Source of the DNA: Codonopsis lanceolata
Lineage: Eukaryota; Streptophyta; Magnoliopsida; Asterales; Campanulaceae
Assembly: GCA_013146195.2 (NCBI GenBank)
Contig: CM028377.1
Coordinates: 33,299,632 to 33,363,631 of the forward strand
Direction of reading: 5' to 3'
DNA: 64,000 nucleotides
The notes beneath the pieces are model-generated. The model ran no database searches and had not been told where the DNA came from. It worked only from the letters and a program-made list of their open reading frames with translations. This document shows positions 21,780-34,356 of the stretch, piece after piece (within the stretch, counting starts at the first letter, position 1; each line of letters opens with the position of its first letter). The position numbers and the translations under genes were made by a program.

Positions 21780-24700
21780 TTTCACACACGAAACACCTTC
21801 ATGGTAGGGTTTAACTCAATGTCCATTAACTTTGAATGTTTCATTAGTTTGATAACACTTGAGCTCGACTGCTCCATGGACAAAAACATTCACCACTTCA
21901 AATGGACATGACCATCGAGATTTAAGTTTTCCTAGAAATAGTTTCAACCTCGAATTAAATAAAAGAACTTTCATGCCAGGATACAAATCCTTAGGAAGTA
22001 TTTTCTTATTATGCATGCGCTTGGTCTTTTCTTTATATATTTTCATGTTTTCATAGGATTCTAACCTATGTTCTTCTAATTCATTTAACTGGAGTATTCG
22101 TTTCTCACCTGCTAAGGTCATATCCATGTTAAGGGTTTTAATTGCCCAAAACGCTCTATGCTCTAACTCCACAGGTAAATGACAAGCTTTTCCATAAACA
22201 ATTCTGTAGGGACTTAACCCTAGCGGGGTCTTATAAGTTGTCTGATATGCCCATAAAGCATCATTCAACTTTAATGCCCAATCCTTTCCATTGGGTTGGA
22301 CAGTCTTTTCCAACACACCTTTAATCTGCCTATTGCTAACTTCCACTTGACCAGACGTCTGTGGGTGATAGGGAGTAGACAACTTATGCACTACCCTATA
22401 TTTCTTCAGATAGGCATTTACTAGCTTATTAGTAAAATGGGTCCCTTGATCACTTATTATTGCTCTTGGCATCCCATGTCTACTAAAAATATTTGCACAA
22501 AGAAATTTTATTACTGTCTTAGCATCATTACTTCGTGTAGGGATTGCTTCGATCCATTTCGACACATAATCAACTCCTACCAAAATGTATTCAAATCCTT
22601 GGGAGACAGGAAAGGGTCCCATAAAATCTATTCCCCAAACATAAAAAATTTCGACAACTAAATTGCTAATTTAAGGCATTTCATTACGCTTACTTATGCT
22701 TCCTGTCATTTGGCATCGGTCACAACTCTTTGTAAACAGATGAGCATTCTTGAATAAAGATGGCCAATAAAGGCCGGACTATAACACCTTTCTAGCAGTC
22801 TTTTCACCACTAAGTGACCGCCACAAGTAAAGCCATGACAAAAGGACAACACACTTTGGTGTTCCTCTTCTAGAATACATCTCCTAACGTTTAAACAGGT
22901 AAGGTTCATCCCAAAAATAATTTTTAACTTCGGAAAGAAATTTCTTCCGCTCATGATATCGAAACTCAGGATTTACTACGTCTACCACTATAAAATTTAC
23001 AAAATCAGCATACCATGGCTCACTAATTTTCACGTAATATAATTGCTCATCAAGAAAGACTTCTTTCACCGGGATGCTTTCATCAAACAAATGCTTTTCA
23101 AACAAAGGCCAAAGTTCTAATCTGAATAAATGATCTGCCACTACATTTTCACACCCTTTCTTATCCTTAATCGTAATATCAAATGCTTGAAGTAAAAGCA
23201 TCCACCTAATTAGTCTAGGTTTAGAATCCTTTTTAGTTAATAAATATTTCAAAGTAGCATGATCAGAATAAACAATTACTTTGGAACCTAACAGATACGA
23301 CCTAAATTTTTCTAAGGCAAAAATTACTGCTAAAAATTCCTTTTCGACTGTTGTATAATTTAACTAGGCATTATTAAGAGTTCTACTAGCATAGTGGATT
23401 ACATGCGGTTTCTTATCAAACTTTTGTCCTAGGACAGCTCATAAGGCAAAGTCCGACGCATCGCACATAATTTCAAATGGTAGTGACTAGTTAGGGCTGG
23501 ATAAAATTGGAGCAGTTGTTAATTTTTCCTTTAGCAGATTAAAAGCCTCTAAACAATCCTTGTCAAAAATAAATTATGTATCTTTGGCAAGCAAATTACA
23601 TAAGGGCTTACAATTTTATGAAAAATCTTGAATGAAGCGCCTATAAAAACCAACGTGTCCGAGAAAACTTTTGACACCTTTAACTGAAACCGGAGGAGGC
23701 AACTTAAAAATAACTTCTACTTTATCTGGGTCAACCTCAATTCCTCTCTTTGACACTATGTGCCCTAAAACAATTCCTTGGTTGACCATAAAATGACATT
23801 TTTCCCAACAAAGGGTTAAATTGGCTTTGCAGCATTGCTTGAGAACTAAAGTCAAGTTATCTAGACACTTGTCAAACGAGTCCCCATAAACTGAAAAGTC
23901 ATCCATAAATACCTCAACACACTTTTCAATTAAATCAGAGAAGATAGAGATAATGCATCTCTGGAAAGTAGCTGGAGCATTACATAAACCAAAAGGCATC
24001 CCTCTATACGCAAAAGTACCAAAGGGGCATGTGAAGGTTGTCCTTTCTTGATCTTCTGGGGCTATTGGAATTTGATTATACCCAGAAAATCTATCTAAAA
24101 AACAATAGAACTCGTAACCAGCGAATCTTTCTAAGATTTGCTCTATGAATGGTAATGGAAAGTGGTCTTTCTTGGTTGCTGCATTCAGTTTTCTTAGATC
24201 ATACACATCATATACCCTGTAACAGTCCTAGTTGGCACTAACTCATCATTATCATTTTTAACCACAGTTATTCCAGATTTCTTTGGGACTACCTGAACAG
24301 GACTTACCCATTTACTATTAGAGATGGGGTAAATGATACCCGCATCTAGAAGTTTAAGAACTTCATTTCTTACAGCTTCCTCCATATGAGGATTCAGATG
24401 CCTTTGATGTTCTCTAGAAGATTTAACACCTTCTTTGAGATGGATTCTATGAATACATTTGGTAGGACTTATTCCTTTTAAGTCAACTAAGGACCAACCT
24501 ATAGCTTCTATATGCTCCTGTAAAACTTATATCAATTTGTCTTCTTGATCTTTAGTCAATTTTGAAGAAATAATTACAGGCAGTGTTTCATTTTTGCTTA
24601 AGAAGACATTTTAAATGATCGGGTAGAGGTTTTAATTCTAAAACAAGAGGTGATTCAATGGACGGAACTAATTTCTCATTAAAATTCCCTAAATGCTCGT

Positions 24701-25509
24701 GAACTATTTTTTCGGTTATTGTTTCTTCTTTTTCCTCAAATTGTTTGGTTAATTCACTAGCTTCACCATTTTCATTATCACCTTGACCATTTAGGAATTC
24801 CTCTAATTTATCATTCTTCACTTCTTTCACTAAATCTTTAGCCACTATGTTTTCTACCTCATCAACATAAAAACAGTCACTCATATCATCACGTTGCTTC
24901 AAGGCATTAAATACAAAGATTTCAATTGTTTCTCCCATAGCGGTCATTGATAATTTCCCATTTTAAACATTGATTATAGTATTGGCCATAGCCATAAATG
25001 GTCTTCCAAGAAGAAGAGGGGATGATTCTTGTGTAGTACTAGCTCTATTTTCCATCTCAAGCACTGCAAAATCAACCGGCATGATTAATTTCTCTACTTG
25101 GACTAGAATATCTTCCACAATTCCTAATGGGTGTTTAACATATCAGTCTGCTAGTTGTAATGTCATCGATGTGGGTTTCAATTCTCCTAACCCTAATTGT
25201 TTATACACCGAGAAGAGCATCAAATTAATGGATACTTGCACCAAGATCCAACATCGCTTTGATTTTCTTTGAATTTCCTAAAGTAATATCTACATTAAAA
25301 CTATCAGGATCTTTTAACTTTGGTGGAAGGTTCTACTGAAGGACAACACTAACATTCTCAGACATAATGACTTTTTCATCTTTTGGAAACTTTTGTTTCC
25401 GAGAACTTAACTCCTTGAATTTTTTTGCATAAGAAGGAATAGTTTTAATCACATTTAACAAGGGTAAATTTGTGTTCACCTTAGACAACATGTTATAAAT
25501 TTCAGCAAA
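21780..25509 (-). pseudogene. Protease-RT-RNase H-integrase region of element D (Athila pol)
   Basis: Continues from gag after a stop at 25510. Protease: MLDLGASINLM (~25230). RT: PFIEQILERFAGYEFYCFLD, FGTFAYRGMPFGLCNAPATF and catalytic VFMDDFSVYG (the two Asp codons at 23898-23903). RNase H: CDASDFAL, KEFLAVIFALEKFRSYLLGS and YSDHATLKYL (~23490-23260). Integrase: zinc-finger remnant CDRCQMTGSISKR (~22715), GIDFMGPFP, SDQGTHFTN (~22450), QTSGQVEVSNRQIK (catalytic Asp, Asp, Glu all present) and a C-terminal domain to ~21780. At least six in-frame stops and some frameshifts (near 24210 and 22900) disable it. Motif wording is typical of the Athila lineage. Confidence 0.85.
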
Positions 25510-27078
25510 TTATTTATTAGCTTTAAATTGCTTCAAACGACCAGGGAACGGGATAGGAGGCACATAAGCAGGAAGTGCAATATAAGGCTCTTCTATTTCA
25601 GGAAAAATTGATTTTTCTTTTTCTTTCTTCAGATTTTCACTTTGCTTGTTATCTTTTTCATCACTTATTGTTTCAGAAGAAGTAGAAGGAATAGGTGTAC
25701 TTACCTCCTCGCCGTTAGTTTTACCATTTCTTAAAGTAGTAATAGTTTTTGCTTGCTCGTTTTGACTTGGAAACTTCCCATACTCACGTTCCTCGCGTGC
25801 CTCCAACTTTTCACTGTTTTGATCAATCCTAATCATTATCTTTTGCAGAGTTGAATTTATTGCGTCAATACTACTTTCCACTTTTTGCAGACGTGGAACA
25901 GTATCTTTTTGCTCATAAGTTGGTACGGAATTTCCAAAATTCTGATTTCTTTGACCATACCCTTGCGGTTGCTGAGGTTGTGGATGTAACGGCTTGTTCC
26001 ATCGCCAACTGAAGTTTGGATGATTTCTCCATCCAGGATTGTATGTATTGGAAAAAGGGTCATTTGTTTGACGAGGTGGATATGAGTTCATCGAGTTCAC
26101 TTGTTCTTGAAAAACAGGCATATCCCCACTAGACGGGCAACTGTTAGTAGCATGTGAATTGTTGCCATAATTAGAACTTGGATCATAAGAAAAATTTAAA
26201 TTGGCCGCAGCCATCATTGCTTCATAAGCTTCTATTTTAGCATTAGCCAGTGCTAATGCATTGATCTCTTCAACATTCGATCTTAATTCATAAACTGTCT
26301 TAGCTTTGCCTCTTACACTCTTTGGTCTAGAATTTGAACCTAACATCTCAAATAAATCATAGGCTTGATCTGGGGTCAATCCGTGAATCGACCCTCCTGC
26401 AGCATTATCTATCATAGTCTGCTGGTGTATTAAGAGCGTGTCATAAAATTTAGTTATTAAAATATCTTGTGAAAAATTGTGATGAGGACAATCTATTAAT
26501 AGAGATTTGAAACAGTCCCATGCCTCATGAAAAGTTTCACCTTGCTCCATTGCAAAACACATAATTTGTCTTCCATGACTAGATAGTGAAGCATGCTGAT
26601 AGAGTTTAGCAATAAATGCATCATACAATTCTCTCCATGTTGATATGCTCCTAGGTGCTAAAGTCATGAACCATTTTTTAGCAGCATCTTTTAAGGTACA
26701 TTGCAGAAAACGCATCTTAAATTCATCTTCTGTTAACCCTCCCTTAGGGAAAGATTCAACCAAATGACTAAAATCTTGCATAAAGGATACTGCATTTTCT
26801 GTTGGTAAACCATGGAAAGTTAGGAACATATTGTAAAAATATCCCTTAAGTTCAAAATTCTTAACTCTAGCAGGAAAAATTAAGCATGAAGGTTAAAAAT
26901 CAATATTAGGACGATTATAATCTCTTGTCATCCTAGGGGCTTGAATTTCGTCCCTTGCAGCCACAACTGCTTCAGCGGGAGCAACTGGGTCTGCTCTTTG
27001 ATCTCTTGGATTATCGGCCATTGGATTATTTTATTGGGGATTCCTTCCTAAATTATTTATGTTATCGTTAAAATCCAT
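25510..27078 (-). pseudogene. gag of element D (Athila)
   Basis: Nucleocapsid/capsid protein that packages element RNA into cytoplasmic particles. The start MDFNDNINNLGRNPQ follows the primer site by ~175 bp. Two stops (about 27031 and 26893) break the N-terminal part; from 26829 to 25510 the frame is open for 439 codons. Retrotransposon gag domain: FHGLPTENAVSFMQDFSHLV, FLQCTLKDAAKKWFMTL, STWRELYDAFIAKLY, EQGETFHEAWDCFKSLLIDC, then TMIDNAAGGSIHGLTPDQAY. This is followed by an Asn/Pro/Gln-rich linker and an acidic/basic tail. I see no zinc knuckle in the open part. Confidence 0.85.
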
Positions 27079-27253
27079 CAGCGTGGGATTCAACGAACAT
27101 TGACCGTGCATAAAATGCACAATCAACTACAAACCAGAAATAAATTAAGACAAGTAAAAAAAATGTTGTTTTTATTTTTATTTTTATTATTTATTATTTA
27201 TTATTTTTTAATTTGTAAAAATAGAAAAGATTAAAAACTTTTTAATTAAACTT

Positions 27254-27272
27254 CTCCCCGGCAACAGCGCCA
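27254..27272 (-). promoter_or_regulatory. Primer binding site of element D
   Basis: Minus strand TGGCGCTGTTGCCGGGGAG, starting seven bases after the end of the 5' LTR (spacer agttttt). The same type of site (TGGCGCCATTGCCGGGGA) follows the 5' LTR of element C at 56596. It is the standard primer site of Athila-group elements. Confidence 0.9.
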
Positions 27273-27278
27273 AAAACT

Positions 27279-28588
27279 TGATGTGTTTAAAAATACCTTG
27301 CAAGTGCACAAGACTATTGTAGAATAAAAAGATGGAAGTAAGGGTCGAACCTCAGGGAGAATGAATTAAAATGAACTTAATCTAAACTAATTAAAAAGCA
27401 GTTAAATAAAAAGGAGGTTTTGTTTTTGGAATAATTTAAATTCTAAAATTGAACTAATAAAACTGATCTAAATTAACAACTTGCAGAAGACTGAATTTTA
27501 TGAAAGTTTTATGGATGAGAACGGTCTAGGTATTGGAATTCACTTGCATCACCTTTTATGTGTATTAGTCTAAAGATATCTATCAATTATGGGGTCGTTC
27601 GCTAGGTAAAGGATTGAGACTTACTGGTCGAGATTTGCAATCCTTAGTACTCCGCTTTGGCTGTGCTTTCTTTGTCCGTCCACACAGTAATTAACAGTCC
27701 ATTAAGTGCCTTAGGAACTAAAGTGAAAAGGAACTAACTCTATTGAATTCCTCACACAATGCGAACCTAGATCTAATCCTTAGCCTATGGTCGGGAATCA
27801 AATAGACCTATTTATCAATTAGGTTGACCAGTGTATGACTTATGCATTTGTTCGTGCAATTCATCATACCCAAGAGCCTACACATTCATTAATGCAACCA
27901 TTATGCGATAACTTCAATGTAAACCGATTATTCTCTAATATGATAAACAATAATTTGATAGAAAGAAATTATATTAACAGATAAAAGTTGATACAAAGTT
28001 ACCTCCAATACCTAGAATGAAGCGGTTAGTTCATCACGGATGATGAACACAACATATGAATGGATTGTAACATCTTCAATCTTCAACAAATCGAAATAAA
28101 AATGAAATACAAAATATTTCTGCCTCTTGAGAGTACTCAAGAGCAGCCTAAAATGACCTAAAATCAAATCCCCCAAAGCTGAGAGGTTAGAATTTTATTT
28201 ATACTAGCTAGGGTTTATGTGAAAAAGATGAAAACTACCCAGGCCAGAAAACGGGGTTAAGCGGTCGCTCAACCCTTGCACTGAGCGATCGCTCAGGTCT
28301 TTCCTTCAGGATTCTCGGTACTGCATTTTGCACACTCGCCCAGCCTCCAGCAGAGCGAGCGCTCGGCCTTCATTTTAGCATTTGGGCCTTCTTCTTTCAA
28401 CAGTTTGCTCTCAGGTCCCTGGAAACTTCATATTGGTACATAAAAGCCCAAAATTCATTATTTTCCTTATCTTTAGCCTGAAACTCATAAAACACTAAAA
28501 CTCATATCAATAGCTTTAGAAACTCGTGGAAAATCACAATCTAAGTAAGAAAGTATACACAATAGATGCGTATAAAACACATCTATCA
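27279..28588 (-). repeat. 5' LTR of element D
   Basis: 1310 bp, minus strand TGATAGATGTG...ACACATCA, closely similar to the 3' LTR over its full length. It contains the palindrome cluster (~28259-28366) and TATAAATA at 28196-28203. It adjoins the primer site on one side and target site actac on the other. Confidence 0.92.
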
Positions 28589-31500
28589 ACTACAAAAATC
28601 CAAGTTTGACCAACTTGGTAGTGGACGTAGCAGTTTTTTCTGTGAACCACTTCAATTCCTTTGTCATATATTTCATAATTTCTTACAAATTGATCTAACA
28701 CTTAAGAAGTCTTGATCTACTGAAGTGTTAGCCAGTTATTTCACAAACTGTTTACTTAGTTGTTTTGATAAATTGTTCTTCAGTTCATTCTTTATATTCA
28801 GTGATCTATTTTCAAAAAAAAAAAAAAAATTGTGTCAGCCAGCTGACCATCTCTCCATCAGCGTCAGCTTCTTTGAAACATCAACATCTGACACATTATC
28901 AGCTGACTGACAAAATTACATTATTTCGCTGCAAATTTCTCAAGATTTTAGAAACTAGCCTCAAAGTTTTTAAAAGGCTATTCGCCCCCCTTCTAGCCTT
29001 GTCAGTTGCTAACTGAACTTACACTTTTTTTGAATGACAGGTCTGGGCTTATTCAGTTTTCAGCTTTACTCATGGCTCATTAAAGAAACATATCCATGAG
29101 CCGTTCTTTCTTGCTGAGTTCGTGAATGCGAAAAGGGTGGATGAGGACCGAGATGACTCCAGGCTGCCTGTAGCGATGGTACGAGAGAGGATTGTGAGCT
29201 CTCGTTTAAACATGATGCATCTCACTCCTTGGAGGGTTTGACTGAGTCTTATTTGACTTCCATGGAGATGAGTAGTCGACGCATTCTGATGGTGTCGATC
29301 ATGGTCGATTCTTTATATATGGGTAAGCAGGTCAACAGACAGCATTTTCATTTTCTTGTAGGCCCAATGACACCACCAACGCCACCATCCTGGGTGATCG
29401 TCTCGGATTTCTTATCGAACCGATATCAGTGCCTGACGAGATACACTGTCCCTCGTGACGTTTATCCCATCATGCCATATACTGAGTTTTTGAGGACGGT
29501 ATTCCACCCTGTTTCGACAGCAGCTAGACGTGCATCAGATGTCTCAGATAGGCCTAGGCCCACACATATGGTTCCTGGTGCTCATGCTGATTATTTTGTT
29601 CCTGCTAAAGCTTCTCCACTTTTCAATACTCTCACGGGGAAGAATTGTGGAGGAAGCCTTGCCTGATGTTGACATTCCGGAGCGGTACCAGATTCCTTAG
29701 AGGGCCTGCGCGGTATACACTCTCTTTTCTGCCTTTCTCAGACTTGCCATATTTTTATTTTATTTTTTCGGACTGATATATCTTTTTTTTCCAAGTGGAT
29801 GTCTCATCATACCGTAAAGTGGTGAAAGGCTTCTTCGGCCTTGCCAAGCTGTATCAGCGGATGATAGACGAGTTTACTTTTGGGGGAAATGATGTCGTGA
29901 GCCGAGCCAGGTGTCGGGATGATGATGATGATGATGAAGCTGATGGGTCGGGTCGTACTCGAGCATGAGGACGAGAGTATAGGGTCGGTGGGACCGGCCC
30001 TCGAGTCAAGGGCGGAGGCTTGGAGAGGAGCAGATCATCGCGAGCCCAGTAGCCTTTCATATATGTTTTTTTTTCTTTATTTGTACCATAACTGTTTTTT
30101 TATATATATATTTTCAATGCAATGCATTATATTCTACGATTCATAATTATTGACTCAATTATTCTAGCAATGTCTAAAATAAAAGAAAATGTACCATTAC
30201 CTAAGACATACTGCGCTCAGGGGATGGTTTTTTTTCTGGGGGATACACTTTTGGATATTATCAGGGTTGCCGATGCTCTGCGGGGAAAGAGATAGCAGTC
30301 GCCTCCTTCTGTGCTTGATTTTTCTCCGAGGCTTGGTGAAGGTTATGCATAGCCTCTATGTATCTCCTGGGTAGACATGGGCTATCATTCACGAACAGAG
30401 GAGCAGCCGGGGTAAAACCATGATATCAGGCAGTTTGGGGATGGTTTTCCCCTTGGCGGATCTGAGACCTTTACTTGTTCACTGGGGCTTATGCTCATGT
30501 CATCCTGGCTGGTCTCCGTTAGACCACTTTTATCCGCCCTACCAGATTTTTTGTCCATTCAGTAGAGAATATGTCATTCCGAATGGGAACCGTCATCTGA
30601 TGGACATGTTACTGATTGAGGGAAATTTGGGTCCTCTCATCTGAGATATGTGGGGAATCGATTACCCCATGCGGGCCTCAGCTAATACTTTTTCGGAGAA
30701 CATGCTTTTATCTCATGAATATATGTCATGGGTATTTTTGGCTGCTGAGGAGCATTCTCGCATAATTAGGCACGTGCTGAGGAGGATCCTGTCTAGGCGG
30801 GTTACCAGTGGCATAGATGCTTGACTGATGGAGATTGACGATAACCTGGAGAGTTCTAGTGTAGTGGTCCCCCAAGCCTTACAGGAGGAATTACGACGGG
30901 TGCACGGTCTTGGAGCCCAGATGGCACGTGCTCCTGATGAGGCGGGTCCAAGCAATGCGCCTCCAAGATTGAGTAATGCAGGTTGGCGGAGTAATGCCCG
31001 ACGGACTGATGAAGCAAGCCCAAGTCATGCCGACAGATGAAACAATGCCCAACGTAGCGATGGTGTTGGCCCAAGCAACCCTGTTATTCAAGATAATGGA
31101 GAAGCTGATGACGAGGATGAGGACACTCCAGACGGTTCTCATCCAAGCGAGGTTGGGGCATCCTCTACGCCTCGCAGAAGCATTTGGTCTCGGCTGGGAC
31201 GTCGCAGACGTTAAGGGACCATTTCGAAGCTACTGATAATGATGAGGTTTTAGGGCTATATGCATAGGCAATAATATATAGGGACCTATAATAAAAACAA
31301 TAATCTAAATGTCTTAGACACATATTCCTTGGCCACACCCAATGGATCTTTATATTTTGATGTTTTGATTTTTTTTTTATTTGAGCATGGTAGTGGTTTT
31401 TCTCTTAGCCAGTCAAGCCCGAGAGATGTCGCCTTTCTTTTATATAACAAGTCTTGATTATATGGCCATACATGTTTGATACATGTTTGACATTTGTTCG

Positions 31501-31639
31501 ACCGGACCTGAAGGCTACCTATGTTCCTCATTTCTGAGGCTCAGGCCGACGTAGTTCTTCCCCTAAGGGAAGATTCTTTTTTGTTTCAGGTGGCCTGTTG
31601 TATCCTGCAAGTTGTAGACTTGTCTGCTGGAGATCATAT

Positions 31640-31840
31640 GTTGGAGACTACTCTCTCTTCTTCTCCTGGATTTTCTTTTGTTACGTTCTACCTTTTGCCT
31701 ATATCGCCCTTTTGGGTTTTCAATCTAGCGAGCCCTTATTTCTCCTTGTATATTCTTTTTTTTTACGGGATGCTCTAACTTTTACCTAGACCGCCCTTTC
31801 GGGTTTTCAATCTAGCAAGCCGAAGAGAGAGACAGTTGCT
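31640..31840 (-). repeat. Twice-repeated motif in 3' untranslated region of element B
   Basis: On the minus strand, ggcttgctagattgaaaacc then cgaaagggcggtctaggtaaaa occurs at ~31774-31822 and again at ~31689-31735. Element A has the same pair just after its integrase (41606-41640 and 41698-41740). It is non-coding, two copies in each element, so probably ancestral. Confidence 0.6.
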
Positions 31841-31849
31841 CGGTCACTG

Positions 31850-34000
31850 AAGGACATCTCGAGCTATGCATAATACCGTTTGAGTTTGCCCATGTTGAAG
31901 GGTTAAACAAGATCTTCCCCATGCTGATTGGTGAGGAAAACTGCACCTCCTGACTGTATCTGCTTGACGATGTACGGTCTCATCCAAGAAGACTTCCTTT
32001 TTCCCCTAATGTCGACATAACTAGGGGGTTTTCGCGAAGCACCAAATCTCCTACCTGGATACTACGGCCTTTGACTTGTTTGTTGAATGCTCGAGCTATT
32101 CGTTTTTGGTATGCTCGAGTGTGCTTTAAGGCTAGTAGTCGTCGTTCATCTAACATAGCTAACTCATCGTAACGTTGTCTGACCCAATCAACCTCAGCTA
32201 TGTCTGATTCCATCATGACTCTTAATGATGGGACCTCAATCTTAATGGGTAGTACTGCTTCAATGCCATAGGCTAAAGAATAAGGCGTAACCCCAGTTGG
32301 TGTGCGAACTGACATGCGATAGCCCCAGAGTGCTAACAGTAATTTTTCTGGGCAGTCCCTTCTTGTTTCAACCATTTTTCTGATAATGTTTTCTAGTGTT
32401 TTGTTGGCTGCTTCAATGGCATCGTTTTCCTATGGTCAGTACGGGGAAGATCTATGTCTCTTGACTTTGAATTCATCGAGCAGTCGGTTTACTTCTCCCT
32501 GAAAGTGTGCGCCATTATCAGAAATTATTTCAAAAGGCAAACTGTATCGATATATGATATTTTCCCTAATAAATTCGGATACCTTTTTGGCATTCAACAC
32601 TTTATAGGAAGCGGCTTCTACCCATTTCGTGAAGTAGTCGACAGCTACTAAGACATACTCGTTGCCATTTGATCCTTTTGGGTGAACTTGACCTATGACG
32701 TCAATTCCCCATGTTGAGAAGGGCCAGGGAGCTGTGGAGTTGTACAGTATATGCGGGGGAATGTGCTGCAGATTAGCGAAGCGCTGACATTTGTCACAGT
32801 TACGCACCCACGGAATACAATTAGTTTCTAGCGTACTCCAGTAGTACGCTTGTCGGATTAGTTTCTTTGACAGCATATGCCCATTCATGTGTGGCCCACA
32901 AGTACCACCATGCAGTTGGTCCATGACTCGTTCTGCTTTGGCCTGATCTATGCATACCAGATTCAATCCTTGGTAATGTCTTTTATACAGACTACCTTTA
33001 CTGATTACAAATTGCGATGCCCATCTTCGTAGGGAGACCTTTCCTCTTTTATCTAAATTGTTTGGATAGACTCCTTTCTGAAGTAGGTTCCAAATGTCTA
33101 AGTACCAAGGCTCGTTGTCCTTTTCAAGAGTTGCGTCAATTGTGAAGCAGTAGGCAGGAGCTATTTTCTTCTCAACTACAAATGGTTGAACGATGATCTC
33201 TGTAGGAACTTTGACCAACGAAGCTAAAGTTGCTAAATCATCGACGGATTGATTTCTATCTCGTGGCAGATAATGAAACGAGATGTCATCAAATTCTTTT
33301 GCTAAAGCTGTCAATCGAGCATGATATAGTTGTAATCGGGGATCTTGGGTTTTCCATTTCCCTTCGATCTGATTTATGATCAAAGCGGAATCACCAAAGA
33401 CTTCTAATTCTTTTGCTCCTCTTTGGACAGCCTCTTCAAGACCAGCAATGCAAGCTTCGTACTCTGCAGTATTATTCAAACATTCAAACTCTAATCTTAT
33501 GGCTAAAGGAGTATGAGAATATATTGAATCAATTAGTAGGATTCCTATGCCGAAACCTCTTTTGTTCGTAGCCTCATCAAAGAACATCTACCATTTGGTG
33601 TCATGATCTGTAATTTCTAGGACACCCTTGTCTGGGAAACTTGGCTGTGATGCATCTTCTGATTCTAAAGGTAAATCAGCTAAATGATCTGTGATCTCAC
33701 TTCCTTTGATAGATTTGCGTGTGACGTATGTGATGTCAAATTCGTTGAGTAGAAATGACCATTTAGCCAATCGGTTGGAGAGTGATAGCTTTCCGAAGAT
33801 GTATTTCATTGGGTCCATTCTGAAGATCACTTTGATGGACTGGGCTTGCAAGTAGGTTTTAAGCCTCCGTGTTGCCCAGACTAAACCAGTACAACTTTTT
33901 TCTAAGGCTGGATAATTGAGCTCGCTTCTTTGTAGCTTCATACTTATGAAGTAGATAACATTTTCGACGTAGTAGTTTTCTTTTTCTTGTGCGAGCATAG
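31850..34000 (-). pseudogene. RNase H and integrase of element B (Tat pol, 3' part)
   Basis: Reads from 34000 down. First RNase H: MLAQEKENYYVENVIYFISM, YPALEKSCTGLVWATRRLKT, RLAKWSFLLNEFDITYV. Second, archaeal-type RNase H (33587 on): FFDEATNKRGFGIGILL, FECLNNTAEYEACIAGLEEA, VFGDSALIINQIEGKW, DDLATLASL. Integrase: zinc finger MNGHMLSKKLIRQAYYW with CDKCQRFANL; catalytic ..WGIDVIGQV, ISDNGAHFQ; then GITPYSLAYGIEAVLPIKIE. Integrase C-terminus runs to about 31850. The two RNase H domains are a Tat-lineage mark. The frame is open for long stretches with few stops (e.g. 33588, 32430). It is cut at 34001 by element A inside GAM|LAQ and continues at 50397. Confidence 0.85.
33996..34000. repeat. Target site duplication of element A, left copy
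   Basis: catag directly before TGTAGACACC. The right copy catag is at 50392-50396 directly after CCTCACA. It is a perfect 5-bp duplication, as expected for Ty3/gypsy integration. Confidence 0.93.
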
Positions 34001-34348
34001 TGTAGACACCCCAATTTCGTACCCCTAGTATGTGACTGACATAAAATATCAAGAACTGTTAAAACTTAACAAATGTCAAGTAGCAGGAGTTAAAAATGCG
34101 AAAGGAAAAGCAGGATGCGCGAAACAGAGAACTGCAGGGGGGAAAGTGCAAAAATGAAACTTGAATAGTTGTTGCTTGGTGTCGCACCAAGGCCCCATGG
34201 TGCCGCACCAAGGGTCTCCTTGGTGGCACCAAGACATCCACTGTAACTTGTCTCAAATGGAAAATGTACAAGTTCTGATGCCCATGGTACAAGCCGCTGA
34301 TGCAAGAGGAAGAAATCAAGAAATTCTCAGCGTGTCCTACTCCTTCAG

Positions 34349-34356
34349 TATAAATA
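34349..34356 (+). promoter_or_regulatory. TATA box in element A 5' LTR
   Basis: TATAAATA followed by gagacctcgg. The same box lies at 49113-49120 in the 3' LTR. About 350 bases into the LTR. Confidence 0.7.

Larger units (their letters stand above)
16051..28588 (-). mobile_element. Element D: full-length Athila-lineage retrotransposon with third ORF
   Basis: About 12.5 kb on the minus strand: 5' LTR 27279-28588, primer site 27254-27272, gag, protease, RT, RNase H, integrase, an extra ORF3 (19845-20828), a long 3' untranslated region and 3' LTR 16051-17346. Flanking target sites are acttc (16046-16050) and actac (28589-28593), a 4/5 match. The RT and gag motifs and an ORF downstream of integrase are typical of Athila. 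Several in-frame stops make this copy defective. It sits inside the copia-type LTR. Confidence 0.88.
15498..29007 (+). mobile_element. Copia-type LTR (probable solo LTR), split by element D
   Basis: Two pieces, 15498-16050 and 28589-~29007, joined across element D give about 970 bp. It starts TGTTAATTATTTTGGTCAGC, has a TATA box at 15753-15760, and ends in ttcgccccccttctagcc then gttgctaac, a layout typical of plant Ty1/copia (SIRE-like) LTRs. It lies in intron 2 of the PMD gene. No flanking duplication or internal region was found, so the ends and the solo-LTR call are inference. Confidence 0.5.
13794..31215 (+). pseudogene. Antisense plant-mobile-domain (PMD) gene of element B, intron-interrupted
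   Basis: A captured plant mobile domain (aminotransferase-like, the MAIN/MAIL1 family) gene, opposite to B's pol. Exons: 13794-13973 (basic start MAFSSRSKKGKAPMDLE), 14669-15331 (PMD core WWDTTHTFHF, CDFAAITGIPTGIG, ARAFLFFFLG, GLAELYSSMNHASRND), 29041-29712 (MVSIMVDSLYMG), ~29796-30052 (KGFFGLAKLYQRM, Asp tract, RG-rich end), and a C-terminal region ~30200-31215 ending in TPRRSIWSRLGRRRR. Exon junctions 1-4 match the PMD copy in element A. Stops at 14741 and 15206 and a one-base loss near 29230 break the frame. Intron 2 is 13.7 kb because a copia-type LTR and element D landed in it. The extent of exon 5 is inferred from weak similarity. Confidence 0.7.
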
